The position numbers and the translations under genes were made by a program. A model generated the notes under the pieces. The model was not told where the DNA came from, did not search any database, and saw only the letters and a program-made list of their open reading frames with translations. A stretch of 64,000 nt of DNA from Salana multivorans (GTDB lineage Bacteria; Actinomycetota; Actinomycetes; Actinomycetales; Beutenbergiaceae): NCBI RefSeq assembly GCF_003751805.1, contig NZ_RKHQ01000001.1:2232001-2296000 (forward strand), given 5' to 3'. Positions 36,683-46,535 of the stretch are shown piece by piece. Position 1 is the first letter of the stretch, and each line of letters starts with the position of its first letter.

Positions 36683-37278
36683 TGTCTGAGACCACCATCG
36701 AGACCGTCGAGGTCGCGGAGGCCGCCGAGAAGGTGACCCCCCGACTCAAGACGCGCTACCGCGAGGAGATCGTCCCCGCGCTGCGCGAGGAGTTCTCGTT
36801 CGCGAACGTCATGCAGGTTCCCGGCGTCGTCAAGGTCGTCGTGAACATGGGTGTCGGTGACGCGGCCCGCGACTCCAAGCTCATCGAGGGTGCGATCCGC
36901 GACCTCTCCCTCATCACGGGGCAGAAGCCGCAGGTCACCAAGGCCCGCAAGTCCATCGCGCAGTTCAAGCTGCGCGAGGGTCAGCCGATCGGCGCGCACA
37001 CCACGCTGCGCGGGGACCGGATGTGGGAGTTCCTCGACCGACTGCTGTCGATCGCCCTCCCGCGCATCCGCGACTTCCGTGGCCTCGAGCCCAAGCAGTT
37101 CGACGGGCGCGGGAACTACACCTTCGGTCTCACGGAGCAGTCGATGTTCCACGAGATCGACCAGGACACGATCGACCGGGTCCGCGGTATGGACATCACG
37201 GTCGTGACGTCGGCCACGACCGATGACGAGGGCCGCGCGCTCCTGCGCCGCCTCGGCTTCCCGTTCAAGGAGAACTGA
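36682..37278 (+). CDS. rplE: 50S ribosomal protein L5
   Basis: 198 residues from ATG 36682; GTG 36679 is directly in front and in frame, but ATG fits family usage. Residues 1-17 are an acidic extension, then [17 protein letters not shown]. Binds 5S rRNA in the central protuberance. Confidence 0.97.
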   Translation: MSETTIETVEVAEAAEKVTPRLKTRYREEIVPALREEFSFANVMQVPGVVKVVVNMGVGDAARDSKLIEGAIRDLSLITGQKPQVTKARKSIAQFKLREGQPIGAHTTLRGDRMWEFLDRLLSIALPRIRDFRGLEPKQFDGRGNYTFGLTEQSMFHEIDQDTIDRVRGMDITVVTSATTDDEGRALLRRLGFPFKEN

Positions 37279-37279
37279 C

Positions 37280-37465
37280 ATGGCGAAGACCGCGCTGGTC
37301 AACAAGGCCGCCGCGAAGCCGAAGTTCGCGGTCCGCGCGTACTCGCGCTGCAACCGGTGCGGGCGTCCCCGCTCGGTGTACCGCAAGTTCGGCCTGTGCC
37401 GCATCTGCCTGCGTGAGATGGCCCTCGCCGGCCAGCTCCCTGGCATCACGAAGAGCAGCTGGTAA
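37280..37465 (+). CDS. rpsN: 30S ribosomal protein S14 type Z
   Basis: 61 residues with a zinc-ribbon C24-x2-C27-x12-C40-x2-C43. The short, zinc-binding form is the spc-operon paralog that bacteria replace by a zinc-free form under zinc limitation; no such paralog is in the window. ATG 37280 directly after the rplE stop. Confidence 0.97.
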   Translation: MAKTALVNKAAAKPKFAVRAYSRCNRCGRPRSVYRKFGLCRICLREMALAGQLPGITKSSW

Positions 37466-37540
37466 CAACTACGCCGCAGGTCCCCACGCGTGCACACGTG
37501 CCGCGTGGGGGAAACCACGGTGAGGAAGGGCGACGAGCCC

Positions 37541-37939
37541 ATGACGATGACAGACCCCATCGCAGACATGCTGACGCGTCTGCGCAACGCGAACTCCGCG
37601 TACCACGAGTCGGTGACCATGCCGTACTCGAAGCTCAAGGCGCGTATCGCCGAGATCCTCCAGCGTGAGGGCTACATCTCGGGGTGGCGCGTCGAGGACG
37701 CCGAGGTCGGCAAGAACCTCGTGCTCGTCCTGAAGTACGGCCCGCAGCGCGAGCGTTCGCTCGCCGGTGTCCGCCGGGTGTCCAAGCCCGGTCTGCGGGT
37801 GTACGCCAAGTCGACCAACCTGCCGAAGGTGCTCGGCGGCCTTGGCGTGGCGATCCTGTCCACGTCCTCCGGCCTCCTCACCGACCGTCAGGCAGCGCAG
37901 AAGGGCGTGGGTGGGGAAGTCCTCGCCTACGTCTGGTAA
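37541..37939 (+). CDS. rpsH: 30S ribosomal protein S8
   Basis: 132 residues from ATG 37541; [16 protein letters not shown] core. The C-terminal [25 protein letters not shown] is standard. It binds 16S rRNA helix 21 and in E. coli represses spc. An in-frame ATG at 37547 is an alternative start. Confidence 0.97.
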   Translation: MTMTDPIADMLTRLRNANSAYHESVTMPYSKLKARIAEILQREGYISGWRVEDAEVGKNLVLVLKYGPQRERSLAGVRRVSKPGLRVYAKSTNLPKVLGGLGVAILSTSSGLLTDRQAAQKGVGGEVLAYVW

Positions 37940-37953
37940 GGGAGGAACCTGAC

Positions 37954-38490
37954 ATGTCCCGCATTGGGAAGATCCCCGTCGTGGTTCCCGCCGCCGTCGA
38001 CGCGACGATCGAGAACCGGGTCGTGACGATCAAGGGCCCCAAGGGCACCCTGACGCACCGGATCCCGGAGCCGATCCAGGTCGCGCTCGAGGACGGCACG
38101 CTCGTGGTGACCCGCCCGGACGACGAGCGCGCCTCGCGCTCGCTGCACGGCCTCACCCGCACGCTCCTGGCCAACCTCGTCATCGGGGTGACCGAGGGCT
38201 ACGAGAAGAAGCTCGAGATCGTCGGGACCGGGTACCGCGTCGTGGCGAAGGGCAAGGACCTCGAGTTCGCGCTCGGCTTCAGCCACCCGGTCGTCGTGAC
38301 GCCCCCCGAGGGCATCACGTTCACGGTCGAGGGCGCCACCAGGTTCTCGGTGTCCGGCATCGACAAGCAGCAGGTCGGTGAGGTTGCGGCCAACATCCGG
38401 AAGATCCGCAAGCCCGAGCCCTACAAGGGCAAGGGCGTGCGCTACGCGGGCGAGCAGGTCCGCCGCAAGGTCGGAAAGGCTGGTAAGTGA
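37954..38490 (+). CDS. rplF: 50S ribosomal protein L6
   Basis: 178 residues. [12 protein letters not shown] start and the C-terminal signature [19 protein letters not shown]. Two repeated domains near the factor-binding site. Overlaps rplR by GTGA. Confidence 0.98.
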   Translation: MSRIGKIPVVVPAAVDATIENRVVTIKGPKGTLTHRIPEPIQVALEDGTLVVTRPDDERASRSLHGLTRTLLANLVIGVTEGYEKKLEIVGTGYRVVAKGKDLEFALGFSHPVVVTPPEGITFTVEGATRFSVSGIDKQQVGEVAANIRKIRKPEPYKGKGVRYAGEQVRRKVGKAGK

Positions 38491-38870
38491 CCATGGTCAT
38501 CTCGATCAAGAACGCCGGGAAGTCCAAGGCCACCGCGCGCAAGCGTCGTCACCTGCGGGTGCGCAAGCACCTCGTCGGCACGGCCGAGCGTCCGCGTCTG
38601 GTCGTCACCCGCAGCGCGCGTCACATGGTGGCGCAGCTGGTGGACGACTCCACGGGCACCACGATCGCCTCGGCCTCGACCCTCGAGCCGGAGCTGCGTG
38701 CCTCGTCCGAGGAGAAGACCGTCAAGGCGAAGACCGTCGGCAAGCTGGTCGCCGAGCGCGGCGTCGCCGCCGGTGTGACCGCCGCCGTGTTCGACCGGGG
38801 CGGCAACGCCTACCACGGTCGCGTCGCGGCGGTGGCCGACGGCGCCCGCGAGGGAGGCCTGACGCTGTGA
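38487..38870 (+). CDS. rplR: 50S ribosomal protein L18
   Basis: 127 residues from GTG 38487, chosen by the stop overlap and an AAAGG 7 bases upstream; ATG 38493 is possible. Arg/Lys-rich N-terminus ([13 protein letters not shown]) and C-terminal [21 protein letters not shown]. Binds 5S rRNA. Confidence 0.96.
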   Translation: MTMVISIKNAGKSKATARKRRHLRVRKHLVGTAERPRLVVTRSARHMVAQLVDDSTGTTIASASTLEPELRASSEEKTVKAKTVGKLVAERGVAAGVTAAVFDRGGNAYHGRVAAVADGAREGGLTL

Positions 38871-38898
38871 TGAACCAGAAGCAGGAGAGGAACGTCTG

Positions 38899-39591
38899 AT
38901 GGCTGCACCGCAGCGCAGCAGGACCGCCGGTCAGACCGGCGGCAACGAGAACGAGCGCTCGGGCGACCGCAACGACCGCGGCGGTCGCGGCGGCCGGTCC
39001 GACCGCGGAGGTCGCGGCGAGCGCGGTGGCCGCGACGCCGAGCGCAGCCAGTTCGTCGAGCGCGTCGTGACGATCAACCGCGTCGCGAAGGTCGTGAAGG
39101 GTGGACGTCGGTTCTCCTTCACCGCCCTCGTGGTCGTCGGTGACGGCGACGGCACGGTCGGCGTCGGCTACGGCAAGGCCAAGGAGGTGCCCGCGGCGAT
39201 CGCCAAGGGTGTCGAGGAGGCCAAGAAGAACTTCTTCCGGGTTCCCCGGATCGGTTCGACCATCCCGCACCCGGTGCAGGGCGAGGCCGCCGCAGGCGTC
39301 GTCGTCCTCCGCCCGGCGTCCCCCGGTACCGGCGTCATCGCCGGCGGTCCGGTGCGCGCCGTGCTGGACTGCGCCGGGATCCACGACGTGCTGAGCAAGT
39401 CGCTCGGGTCCTCGAACTCGATCAACATCGTCCACGCGACGGTCGCGGCGCTCAAGGAGCTCGAGGAGCCGGAGGCCGTCGCGGCCCGCCGGGGTCTCCC
39501 CGTCGAGGACGTCGTGCCGGCCCCGATCCTTCGGGCGCAGGCCGCGGCTCGCGCCGAGGCCGCCGCCAAGATCAAGGCGGGGGTGGCGTGA
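38899..39591 (+). CDS. rpsE: 30S ribosomal protein S5
   Basis: 230 residues. Core from about 52 ([23 protein letters not shown] in two parts, [15 protein letters not shown]). Residues 20-50 form an Arg/Gly/Asp extension ([19 protein letters not shown]) not seen in E. coli. S5 affects translational fidelity and the mRNA entry site. Confidence 0.97.
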   Translation: MAAPQRSRTAGQTGGNENERSGDRNDRGGRGGRSDRGGRGERGGRDAERSQFVERVVTINRVAKVVKGGRRFSFTALVVVGDGDGTVGVGYGKAKEVPAAIAKGVEEAKKNFFRVPRIGSTIPHPVQGEAAAGVVVLRPASPGTGVIAGGPVRAVLDCAGIHDVLSKSLGSSNSINIVHATVAALKELEEPEAVAARRGLPVEDVVPAPILRAQAAARAEAAAKIKAGVA

Positions 39592-39773
39592 TGGCTGAGC
39601 TGAAGATCACCCAGACGGGCTCCGCCATCGGCGGCAAGCACAAGCAGCGTGAGACGCTGCGCACCCTGGGCCTCGGCAAGATCGGCCGTTCGACGGTCCG
39701 CGAGGACTCCCAGCAGGTGCGCGGCATGATCCGGGTGGTCGACCACCTGGTGAAGGTCGAGGAGGTCGACTGA
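39591..39773 (+). CDS. rpmD: 50S ribosomal protein L30
   Basis: 60 residues from ATG 39591 (overlaps the rpsE stop by one base). [20 protein letters not shown] start and [17 protein letters not shown] end. Overlaps rplO by TGATG. Confidence 0.96.
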   Translation: MAELKITQTGSAIGGKHKQRETLRTLGLGKIGRSTVREDSQQVRGMIRVVDHLVKVEEVD

Positions 39774-40459
39774 TGGCAGAGTCGAAGAAGGCAGCCGAGG
39801 TGACCGAGGCCACCGACGCCCCCGTCAAGAAGCCCGCCCGCTCGAAGGCGGCCGCGGCGAAGACGGAGACGGTCGAGGCCCCGGCCAAGGCTGAGAAGGC
39901 CGCGAAGGCGCCCAAGGCCGCGAAGGCCGAGGCGGCTCCCAAGGCCGAGAAGCCGGCCGCCGCGAAGAAGCCGGCGAAGGCCGCGGCGGAGGAGACCGAG
40001 GAGAACGCTCCCGGTCGTGCCCTCCGCGTGCACCACCTGCGTCCCGCCCCCGGCTCGCACCAGGCGCGCACGCGCGTCGGTCGCGGTGAGGGCTCCAAGG
40101 GCAAGACGGCCGGTCGCGGTACCAAGGGCACGAAGGCCCGGTACCAGGTGCCGGCCGGCTTCGAGGGCGGCCAGATGCCGATGCACATGCGTCTGCCCAA
40201 GCTCCGTGGGTTCAAGAACCCGTTCCGGACGGAGTACCAGGTCGTGAACCTGGACCGGCTCGCCGAGCTCTTCCCGAAGGGCGGCGCCGTCTCGGTCGCC
40301 GACCTCGTGGCGAAGGGCGCGGTGCGCTCGGGCCGCCCGGTCAAGGTGCTCGGCACCGGTGACCTGGGCTCGGTCAAGATCGACATCACGGTCGAGCGCG
40401 CGTCTGCGTCGGCCAAGGAGAAGATCGAGGCCGCCGGCGGCACGGTGACGCTGGCCTGA
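39773..40459 (+). CDS. rplO: 50S ribosomal protein L15 with long N-terminal extension
   Basis: 228 residues; the family is usually about 145-155. Core from about 83 ([49 protein letters not shown] in parts). Residues 1-80 are a Lys/Ala/Pro/Glu repeat tail ([17 protein letters not shown]). The extension resembles histone H1-like or mycobacterial HupB tails and could bind RNA. L15 is a late 50S assembly protein. A hairpin follows. Confidence 0.95.
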   Translation: MAESKKAAEVTEATDAPVKKPARSKAAAAKTETVEAPAKAEKAAKAPKAAKAEAAPKAEKPAAAKKPAKAAAEETEENAPGRALRVHHLRPAPGSHQARTRVGRGEGSKGKTAGRGTKGTKARYQVPAGFEGGQMPMHMRLPKLRGFKNPFRTEYQVVNLDRLAELFPKGGAVSVADLVAKGAVRSGRPVKVLGTGDLGSVKIDITVERASASAKEKIEAAGGTVTLA

Positions 40460-40467
40460 TGATCGCG

Positions 40468-40507
40468 AGGGCGGGTGGAGGCGCACGCGTGCGCCACCAC
40501 CCGCCCT
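40468..40507 (+). terminator. hairpin between rplO and secY
   Basis: An 11-bp stem (40468-40478/40497-40507), an A-A mismatch and a further 7-bp stem (40480-40486/40489-40495). No T-run. It may end the spc r-protein mRNA or reduce readthrough into secY. Confidence 0.7.
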
Positions 40508-40638
40508 CCGCGTCACCACCCGCGGCACGACGCCGTTAGGGTGGACTCTGGCCGCACGGGGACGCTCCCCACGCGCGGCCGCGCGCCGGCAGGACGGACG
40601 TCCACCGCCCGCCGGCCCACTGACTCACTGGAGGACAA

Positions 40639-41943
40639 GTGCTCGGGGCATTCGCTCAGGCGTTCCGCACGCCGGACCTGCGGCGCAAGCTGCTGTTCAC
40701 GATGGGGATCGTCGCGATCTTCCGGCTCGGTTCGTTCATCCCGACGCCCGGCGTCGACTACGTCAACGTCAAGCAGTGCGTCGCGGCCCAGGACAACAGC
40801 GTCCTCGGCCTGATCAACCTGTTCTCCGGCGGCGCGATGCTGCAGCTGTCGGTGTTCGCGCTCGGCATCATGCCGTACATCACCGCGAGCATCATCGTGC
40901 AGCTCCTGCGCGTCGTCATCCCGCACTTCGAGGCGCTCCACCAGGAGGGCCAGGCCGGGACCGCGAAGCTGACGCAGTACACGCGCTACCTGACGATCTT
41001 CCTCGCCGTCCTCCAGGCGACGACGATCATCACGACCGCGCGCACCGGTCTGCTGTTCAACGGGTGCGGCATGGCCGGCACCGACGGCGCCGTCATCGCG
41101 AACGACAGCGTGTGGACCATCCTCCTCGCGATCCTCGTCATGACCGCCGGCACCGGCCTCATCATGTGGCTCGCCGAGCTCATCACCGAGCGCGGCGTCG
41201 GCAACGGGATGTCGCTGCTCATCTTCATGTCGATCGCGTCCTCCTTCCCGTCGGCCCTGTGGACCGTCGCGAACACCCAGGGCGGCTTCGGGCTGTTCCT
41301 CCTCGTCATCGCGCTGGCCCTCGTGCTCGTGACCGTCGTGGTCTTCGTCGAGCAGTCGCAGCGCCGCGTCCCCGTCCAGTACGCGAAGCGGATGGTCGGG
41401 CGCCGGGTCTACGGCGGCACGTCGACGTACATCCCGATCAAGATCAACATGTCCGGCGTCATCCCGGTCATCTTCGCGAGCTCGATCCTCATGCTCCCGA
41501 CGCTGGCCGCGCAGTTCGGCGACCAGAACGCCGGGTGGGTCCAGTGGATCATCCGCAACTTCGGCCAGGGCACCACGCCGCTCTACATGGTCCTGTTCGC
41601 GGTCCTCATCCTGTTCTTCGTGTTCTTCTACACGTCGATCACCTTCAACCCGGAGGAGGTCGCGGACAACATGAAGCGCTACGGCGGCTTCATCCCGGGC
41701 ATCCGCGCCGGCCGCCCGACGGCCGAGTACCTCCAGTACGTCATCAACCGGATCACGTCGGCCGGGGCGATCTACCTCGTGCTCATCGCGCTGATCCCGA
41801 CGATCGCGTTCGTCCTGCTCAACATCTCGAACGTGCCGTTCGGCGGCACCTCGCTCCTCATCATCGTGAGCGTCGGGCTCGAGACCGTGAAGCAGATCGA
41901 CTCCCAGCTCCAGCAGCGCCACTACGAGGGGATCCTGCGATGA
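40639..41943 (+). CDS. secY: preprotein translocase subunit SecY
   Basis: 434 residues from GTG 40639 after GGAGG. About ten transmembrane helices; SecY signatures such as [13 protein letters not shown] and [17 protein letters not shown]. The channel of the Sec translocon, partner of SecE (5893). The stop overlaps adk by ATGA. Confidence 0.98.
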   Translation: MLGAFAQAFRTPDLRRKLLFTMGIVAIFRLGSFIPTPGVDYVNVKQCVAAQDNSVLGLINLFSGGAMLQLSVFALGIMPYITASIIVQLLRVVIPHFEALHQEGQAGTAKLTQYTRYLTIFLAVLQATTIITTARTGLLFNGCGMAGTDGAVIANDSVWTILLAILVMTAGTGLIMWLAELITERGVGNGMSLLIFMSIASSFPSALWTVANTQGGFGLFLLVIALALVLVTVVVFVEQSQRRVPVQYAKRMVGRRVYGGTSTYIPIKINMSGVIPVIFASSILMLPTLAAQFGDQNAGWVQWIIRNFGQGTTPLYMVLFAVLILFFVFFYTSITFNPEEVADNMKRYGGFIPGIRAGRPTAEYLQYVINRITSAGAIYLVLIALIPTIAFVLLNISNVPFGGTSLLIIVSVGLETVKQIDSQLQQRHYEGILR

Positions 41944-42524
41944 CCCGCCTTCTCATCATGGGCCCGCAGGGCTCCGGCAAGGGCACGCAGGCGGCTCGCA
42001 TCGCCGAGGCGCTGGGCATCCCGGCGATCTCGACGGGCGACATCTTCCGCGCGAACATCAAGGGCGACACCGAGCTCGGCCGGCTCGCCCGGTCCTACTC
42101 CGACCGGGGCGAGCTCGTCCCGGACGAGGTGACGAACGCGATGGTGCGCGACCGGCTCGCCGCGCAGGACACCGCGGCCGGCTTCCTGCTCGACGGGTAC
42201 CCGCGCAACGCGGCCCAGGTCGAGGAGCTCGACGCGATCCTCGCCGAGCGCGGCACGCCGCTGCAGGGCGTGGTCGCGCTCGACGTCCCGCGCGCCGAGC
42301 TGCTCGAGCGGATCGCGCAGCGCGCCGTGGCCGAGGGGCGCTCCGACGACACCGCGGAGGCCATCGAGCGCCGCCTCGCGGTGTACGAGGAGCAGACCGC
42401 CCCGCTCCTGGACGCCTACCGCGAGCGGGGCATCCTGCTCGACGTCGTCGGCGTCGGGGACGTCGAGGAGATCACGACGGCGATCCTCGCGGGTCTCGGT
42501 TCCCGCGGCATCGGCGCCGCCTGA
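41940..42524 (+). CDS. adk: adenylate kinase
   Basis: 194 residues. P-loop GPQGSGKGT (8-16), NMP-binding region [16 protein letters not shown], and the short LID form without zinc cysteines ([18 protein letters not shown]). Interconverts ATP, AMP and ADP. The map gene that often follows adk is absent here; infA comes next behind its own promoter. Confidence 0.97.
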   Translation: MTRLLIMGPQGSGKGTQAARIAEALGIPAISTGDIFRANIKGDTELGRLARSYSDRGELVPDEVTNAMVRDRLAAQDTAAGFLLDGYPRNAAQVEELDAILAERGTPLQGVVALDVPRAELLERIAQRAVAEGRSDDTAEAIERRLAVYEEQTAPLLDAYRERGILLDVVGVGDVEEITTAILAGLGSRGIGAA

Positions 42525-42613
42525 ACCTCGGGCCGGGGGAGGGGCCGTCGCGGCTCCCGACACCGGCCCCGGCGGGACGTCCGCGGTCGCGCGCACGCGC
42601 GACACGCCCGGGG

Positions 42614-42642
42614 TTGAGCACACTTCCCCTGGCGCGTAAGAT
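42614..42642 (+). promoter_or_regulatory. infA-alpha cluster promoter
   Basis: TTGAGC (42614-42619), 17-bp spacer, TAAGAT (42637-42642), 182 bp upstream of infA. The 42525-42823 interval holds nothing else I can support. Confidence 0.8.
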
Positions 42643-42823
42643 GTCTCGTTGGGTTCGCCTGCCTTCACCGGCAGACGCGTGGCCGGCCTCCTGCAGGCTC
42701 AGGCGCGCGGAACCCGAACCTCGATCCCATCGAACGATGGCACCGGTGTGCGCGCTGCGCGGGCCGGGACCACCCGGGCGTCGAGGAGCCCATCGGAAGT
42801 ACCCACGACAGTTAGCGGAGGAC

Positions 42824-43045
42824 ATGGCGAAGAAAGACGGAGTCATCGAGATGGAGGGCGTCGTCGTCGAGGCGTTGCCCAACGCGATGTTCCGCGTCGA
42901 GCTCAAGAACGGGCACCGCGTGCTCGCGATGATCTCGGGCAAGATGCGCCAGAACTACATCCGGATCCTGCCCGAGGACCGGGTCGTCGTCGAGCTCACG
43001 CCCTACGACCTCTCGCGCGGGCGGATCGTCTACCGCTACAAGTAG
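42824..43045 (+). CDS. infA: translation initiation factor IF-1
   Basis: 73 residues, OB fold, with [21 protein letters not shown] and the ending RGRIVYRYK. It blocks the A site in initiation. ATG 42824 after GCGGAGGAC. Confidence 0.98.
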   Translation: MAKKDGVIEMEGVVVEALPNAMFRVELKNGHRVLAMISGKMRQNYIRILPEDRVVVELTPYDLSRGRIVYRYK

Positions 43046-43114
43046 GGCGTGCCGCAGGCACGTCATCACCACCGAGCCGTGCTCCGTCCGGAGCGCGGCG
43101 GGCAAGGAACGATC

Positions 43115-43228
43115 ATGAAGGTCAAGCCGAGCGTCAAGCCGATCTGTGACAAGTGCAAGGTCATCCGTCGGCACGGACGCGTCATGGTGATCTGCGAGAA
43201 CCTGCGCCACAAGCAGCGCCAGGGCTGA
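43115..43228 (+). CDS. rpmJ: 50S ribosomal protein L36
   Basis: 37 residues: [19 protein letters not shown] then [18 protein letters not shown]. Zinc ligands C11, C14, C27 and H32 make this the zinc-binding form. ATG 43115 with GCAAGGAAC upstream. Its position between infA and rpsM is the conserved one. Confidence 0.96.
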   Translation: MKVKPSVKPICDKCKVIRRHGRVMVICENLRHKQRQG

Positions 43229-43416
43229 GCAGCACCCCAGCAGCACCCGCAGTACCGCACCACCCCGGTGGCACTCCTGCCGCCAGCGTTGCACCACCCG
43301 TGGTTCCCCTCGCCTCGCCGAGCGGGCGCCACATCCCCCGGACCGAGGGCCGGGGCCCGTCGATCGGCGGGACGGTGCAGCGACGGACCTTCGGATGATG
43401 CGTAGGAGTCATACGC

Positions 43417-43797
43417 ATGGCACGTCTCCTCGGCGTCGACCTCCCCCGCGACAAGCGGCTGGAAGTTGCGCTCACCTACATCTACGGCATCGGTCGGACC
43501 CGCGCGGACGAGACGCTCGTCGCGACCGGCATCAGCCCCGACCTCCGCGTCCGCGACATCGGCGACGCCGAGTTGGTCGCGCTGCGCGACTACATCGAGG
43601 CGAACTACAAGATCGAGGGCGACCTGCGCCGCGAGGTCGCCGCCGACATCCGCCGCAAGGTCGAGATCGGCTCGTACGAGGGTCTGCGCCACCGCCGCGG
43701 TCTTCCCGTGCGCGGCCAGCGCACCAAGACCAACGCGCGTACCCGCAAGGGTCCGAAGCGCACCGTGGCCGGCAAGAAGAAGGCCGGTCGCAAGTAG
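43417..43797 (+). CDS. rpsM: 30S ribosomal protein S13
   Basis: 126 residues. [21 protein letters not shown] start and the C-terminal [20 protein letters not shown] 30S head protein bridging to the 50S and contacting P-site tRNA. The 188 bases from rpmJ to rpsM contain a Thr/Pro-like GC-rich stretch with no supported gene. Confidence 0.98.
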   Translation: MARLLGVDLPRDKRLEVALTYIYGIGRTRADETLVATGISPDLRVRDIGDAELVALRDYIEANYKIEGDLRREVAADIRRKVEIGSYEGLRHRRGLPVRGQRTKTNARTRKGPKRTVAGKKKAGRK

Positions 43798-43890
43798 CCA
43801 CCGAGCACCCGCGCGGGGCCGGCCGACAAGCCGGCCGAGCAGCTCGGGTGCGAGGTGGTCCGACGACCTCGACGAAGGACTACACAGAAG

Positions 43891-44301
43891 ATGCCTCCCA
43901 AGACTCGCGCCGCCGCGTCCGGCGCTCGCAAGACCCGCCGCAAGGAGCGCAAGAACGTCTCCCACGGCCACGCCTACATCAAGTCGACGTTCAACAACAC
44001 CATCGTGTCCATCACGGACCCGTCGGGTGCTGTCATCGCCTGGGCCTCCTCGGGCCAGGTCGGCTTCAAGGGCTCCCGCAAGTCGACCCCGTTCGCCGCG
44101 CAGCTCGCGGCCGAGGCCGCTGCGCGCCGCGCCCAGGAGCACGGCATGAAGAAGGTCGACGTCTTCGTCAAGGGCCCGGGCTCGGGCCGCGAGACGGCGA
44201 TCCGCTCCCTCCAGGCCACCGGCCTCGAGGTCGGCTCGATCTCCGACGTGACGCCTCAGGCGCACAACGGCGTTCGTCCGCCGAAGCGTCGCCGCGTCTG
44301 A
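43891..44301 (+). CDS. rpsK: 30S ribosomal protein S11
   Basis: 136 residues from ATG 43891. [19 protein letters not shown] and [13 protein letters not shown] signatures, ending RPPKRRRV. Platform protein near the mRNA exit. An earlier in-frame start has no ribosome site. Confidence 0.97.
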   Translation: MPPKTRAAASGARKTRRKERKNVSHGHAYIKSTFNNTIVSITDPSGAVIAWASSGQVGFKGSRKSTPFAAQLAAEAAARRAQEHGMKKVDVFVKGPGSGRETAIRSLQATGLEVGSISDVTPQAHNGVRPPKRRRV

Positions 44302-44419
44302 CCCCATCGATGCGTCGGTCGGCCCACCCGGGCCGGCCGACGCACTCGCTCGCCGGCCGCAGACCGCGTCCGGCTCCCTCATCGGCGTCATATAGCGGAC
44401 GCCCAAGGAAGGAATCGCA

Positions 44420-45433
44420 GTGCTGATCGCCCAGCGCCCCACCCTGACCGAAGAGGTCGTCTCCGAGTTCCGCTCCCGGTTCGTCATCGAGCCGCTCGAG
44501 CCCGGCTTCGGCTACACCCTCGGCAACTCCCTGCGTCGCACCCTGCTCTCCTCGATCCCCGGCGCGGCCGTGACGAGCGTCCGTTTCGACGGCGTGCTCC
44601 ACGAGTTCGACACCATCGAGGGGGTCAAGGAGGACGTCACCGAGATCATCCTCAACATCAAGAACGTCGTCGTCTCCTCGGAGCATGACGAGCCGGTCGT
44701 GATGTACCTGCGCAAGCAGGGCCCGGGCGTCGTCACCGCCGGTGACATCACGCCGCCCGCCGGCGTCGAGATCCACAACCCCGACCTGCACCTCGCCACG
44801 GTCAACGGCAAGGGCAAGCTCGAGGTCGAGCTGACGGTGGAGCGCGGGCGTGGCTACGTGTCCGCCGCGCAGAACAAGGCGTTCGACTCCGAGTACGGCC
44901 GGATCCCGGTCGACTCGATCTACTCGCCCGTCCTCAAGGTGACCTACAAGGTCGAGGCGACGCGTGTCGAGCAGCGCACGGACTTCGACCGGCTCATCGT
45001 CGACGTCGAGACCAAGCACGCGATCAGCCCGCGCGACGCCGTCGCCTCCGCCGGCCGCACGCTGGTCGAGCTCTTCGGCCTGGCCCGTGAGCTCAACACG
45101 GCCGCCGAGGGCATCGAGATCGGTCCGTCGCCGACGGACGTCGAGCTGGCCCAGGACCTCGCGCTCCCGATCGAGGACCTGCAGCTGACCATCCGGTCGT
45201 ACAACTGCCTCAAGCGCGAGGGCATCCACACCGTCGGCGAGCTCGTCGCCCGCAGCGAGGCCGACCTGCTCGACATCCGCAACTTCGGCCAGAAGTCGAT
45301 CGTCGAGGTCAAGGAGCGTCTCGCGGCGCTCGGTCTGGCGCTCAAGGACTCCCCGCTCGACTTCGACCCGAGCCTCGTCGTCGACACCTACGACGGCGAC
45401 GACGTCGACTTCGGCGACGACACCTTCAACTGA
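44420..45433 (+). CDS. rpoA: DNA-directed RNA polymerase subunit alpha
   Basis: 337 residues from GTG 44420. N-terminal assembly domain ([23 protein letters not shown]) and C-terminal DNA/activator-binding domain (about 250-320, [28 protein letters not shown]). An acidic C-terminal tail ends the protein. Nucleates the polymerase with rpoB and rpoC. Confidence 0.98.
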   Translation: MLIAQRPTLTEEVVSEFRSRFVIEPLEPGFGYTLGNSLRRTLLSSIPGAAVTSVRFDGVLHEFDTIEGVKEDVTEIILNIKNVVVSSEHDEPVVMYLRKQGPGVVTAGDITPPAGVEIHNPDLHLATVNGKGKLEVELTVERGRGYVSAAQNKAFDSEYGRIPVDSIYSPVLKVTYKVEATRVEQRTDFDRLIVDVETKHAISPRDAVASAGRTLVELFGLARELNTAAEGIEIGPSPTDVELAQDLALPIEDLQLTIRSYNCLKREGIHTVGELVARSEADLLDIRNFGQKSIVEVKERLAALGLALKDSPLDFDPSLVVDTYDGDDVDFGDDTFN

Positions 45434-45489
45434 CAAACCCCAGCTAGTCGATCGGGTGGCCGCGGCCGCCCGGTCCGCAAGGAGACATC

Positions 45490-46080
45490 ATGCCCCAGCC
45501 CGCCAAGGGTGCCCGCCTCGGTGGCGGCCCGGCCCACGAGCGGCTCCTCCTCGCCAACCTCGCGACGGCGCTGTTCGAGCACCGTCGGATCACGACGACG
45601 GAGGCCAAGGCCCGCCGCCTGCGCCCGTACGCCGAGCGGCTCGTCACGTTCGCCAAGCGCGGTGACCTGCACGCGCGTCGCCGCGTGCTCACGGTCATCC
45701 ACGACAAGGGCGTGGTGCACGAGCTGTTCGAGGAGATCGCGCCGCTCGTCGCCGACCGTCCGGGTGGCTACACGCGCATCACGAAGATCGGCCCGCGCAA
45801 GGGTGACAACGCCCCGATGGCCGTCATCGAGCTGGTGCTGGAGCCGCTGAGCCCCAAGCAGCGCACGGTCAAGGGGGCGGAGGCCGCCACGAAGCGCGCC
45901 GCCAAGAAGACGGCGAAGGCCGAGGAGGCCCCGGTCGAGGCGCCCGAGGCTGAGGTGGCCGAGGCTCCCGCCGAGGAGATCGAGGCCGTCGAGGCTGCTG
46001 CGACGGACGCCGACGCGGCCGAGGTCGCGGCGGACGACGTCGCCGACGCCGCCGCCAAGGCCGACGCCGACGAGAAGTGA
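45490..46080 (+). CDS. rplQ: 50S ribosomal protein L17 with long acidic C-terminal tail
   Basis: 196 residues; the family is usually about 115-130. The core (1-120) has [22 protein letters not shown] in parts and [18 protein letters not shown]. Residues 121-196 are an Ala/Glu/Asp/Val extension ([19 protein letters not shown]), probably disordered. Such tails occur in other actinobacteria. Last gene of the alpha cluster. Confidence 0.96.
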   Translation: MPQPAKGARLGGGPAHERLLLANLATALFEHRRITTTEAKARRLRPYAERLVTFAKRGDLHARRRVLTVIHDKGVVHELFEEIAPLVADRPGGYTRITKIGPRKGDNAPMAVIELVLEPLSPKQRTVKGAEAATKRAAKKTAKAEEAPVEAPEAEVAEAPAEEIEAVEAAATDADAAEVAADDVADAAAKADADEK

Positions 46081-46105
46081 CGCGCGCTCGCTGAGCGACA
46101 CCGAA

Positions 46106-46137
46106 GGAGCCCGGTCCCCTCGTGGGGGCCGGGCTCC
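46106..46137 (+). terminator. intrinsic terminator after rplQ
   Basis: A 14-bp stem with one G-T pair (46106-46119/46124-46137), TCGT loop, followed by TCGGTTTT. The nearest thing in the window to a classic intrinsic terminator with T-run. Confidence 0.88.
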
Positions 46138-46172
46138 TCGGTTTTCCGGGGGTGTTTCGGGGCCCCGGCGCG

Positions 46173-46466
46173 GTGGCCCCCGTGGTGCCGGGTGATGTGC
46201 GAGATGCGGTCGGGTGGTGGCCCCGGCGCCGGCCGTGGCCCCCGTGGTGCCGGGTGACGCGCTGGACACGATCGGGTGGTGGCCCCGGTGCCGGCCGTGG
46301 CCCCTGCAGAACCGGGCTCGGCCTGGTGGCGGCTGTGGCCCCCATGGTGCCGGGGCCGGCATGGTGGAGGCCGTGACCCCGTCGCGCCGGGTGACGCGCT
46401 GGACACGGTCGGGTGGTGGACATGGTGGCGGCCGTGGCCACCGTGGCCACCGTGGCCACCGTGGCA
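46173..46466. repeat. GTGGCC-lattice intergenic repeat tract D (62-bp units)
   Basis: GTGGCC lies at 46173, 46217, 46235, 46279 and 46297, alternating 44 and 18 bp. Further on the motif is repeated every 9 bp (46416, 46425, 46434, 46443, 46452, 46461), including three GTGGCCACC copies at 46434-46460, the same 9-mer as in tract A. The region 46138-46535 holds no gene I can support. Confidence 0.8.
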
Positions 46467-46535
46467 CCGGGTGCGGTTCGTCGCCGACCGCGGCCCGGAG
46501 ACCGCGAGACCGCGAGACCGGGGGAGGATGGGGTC

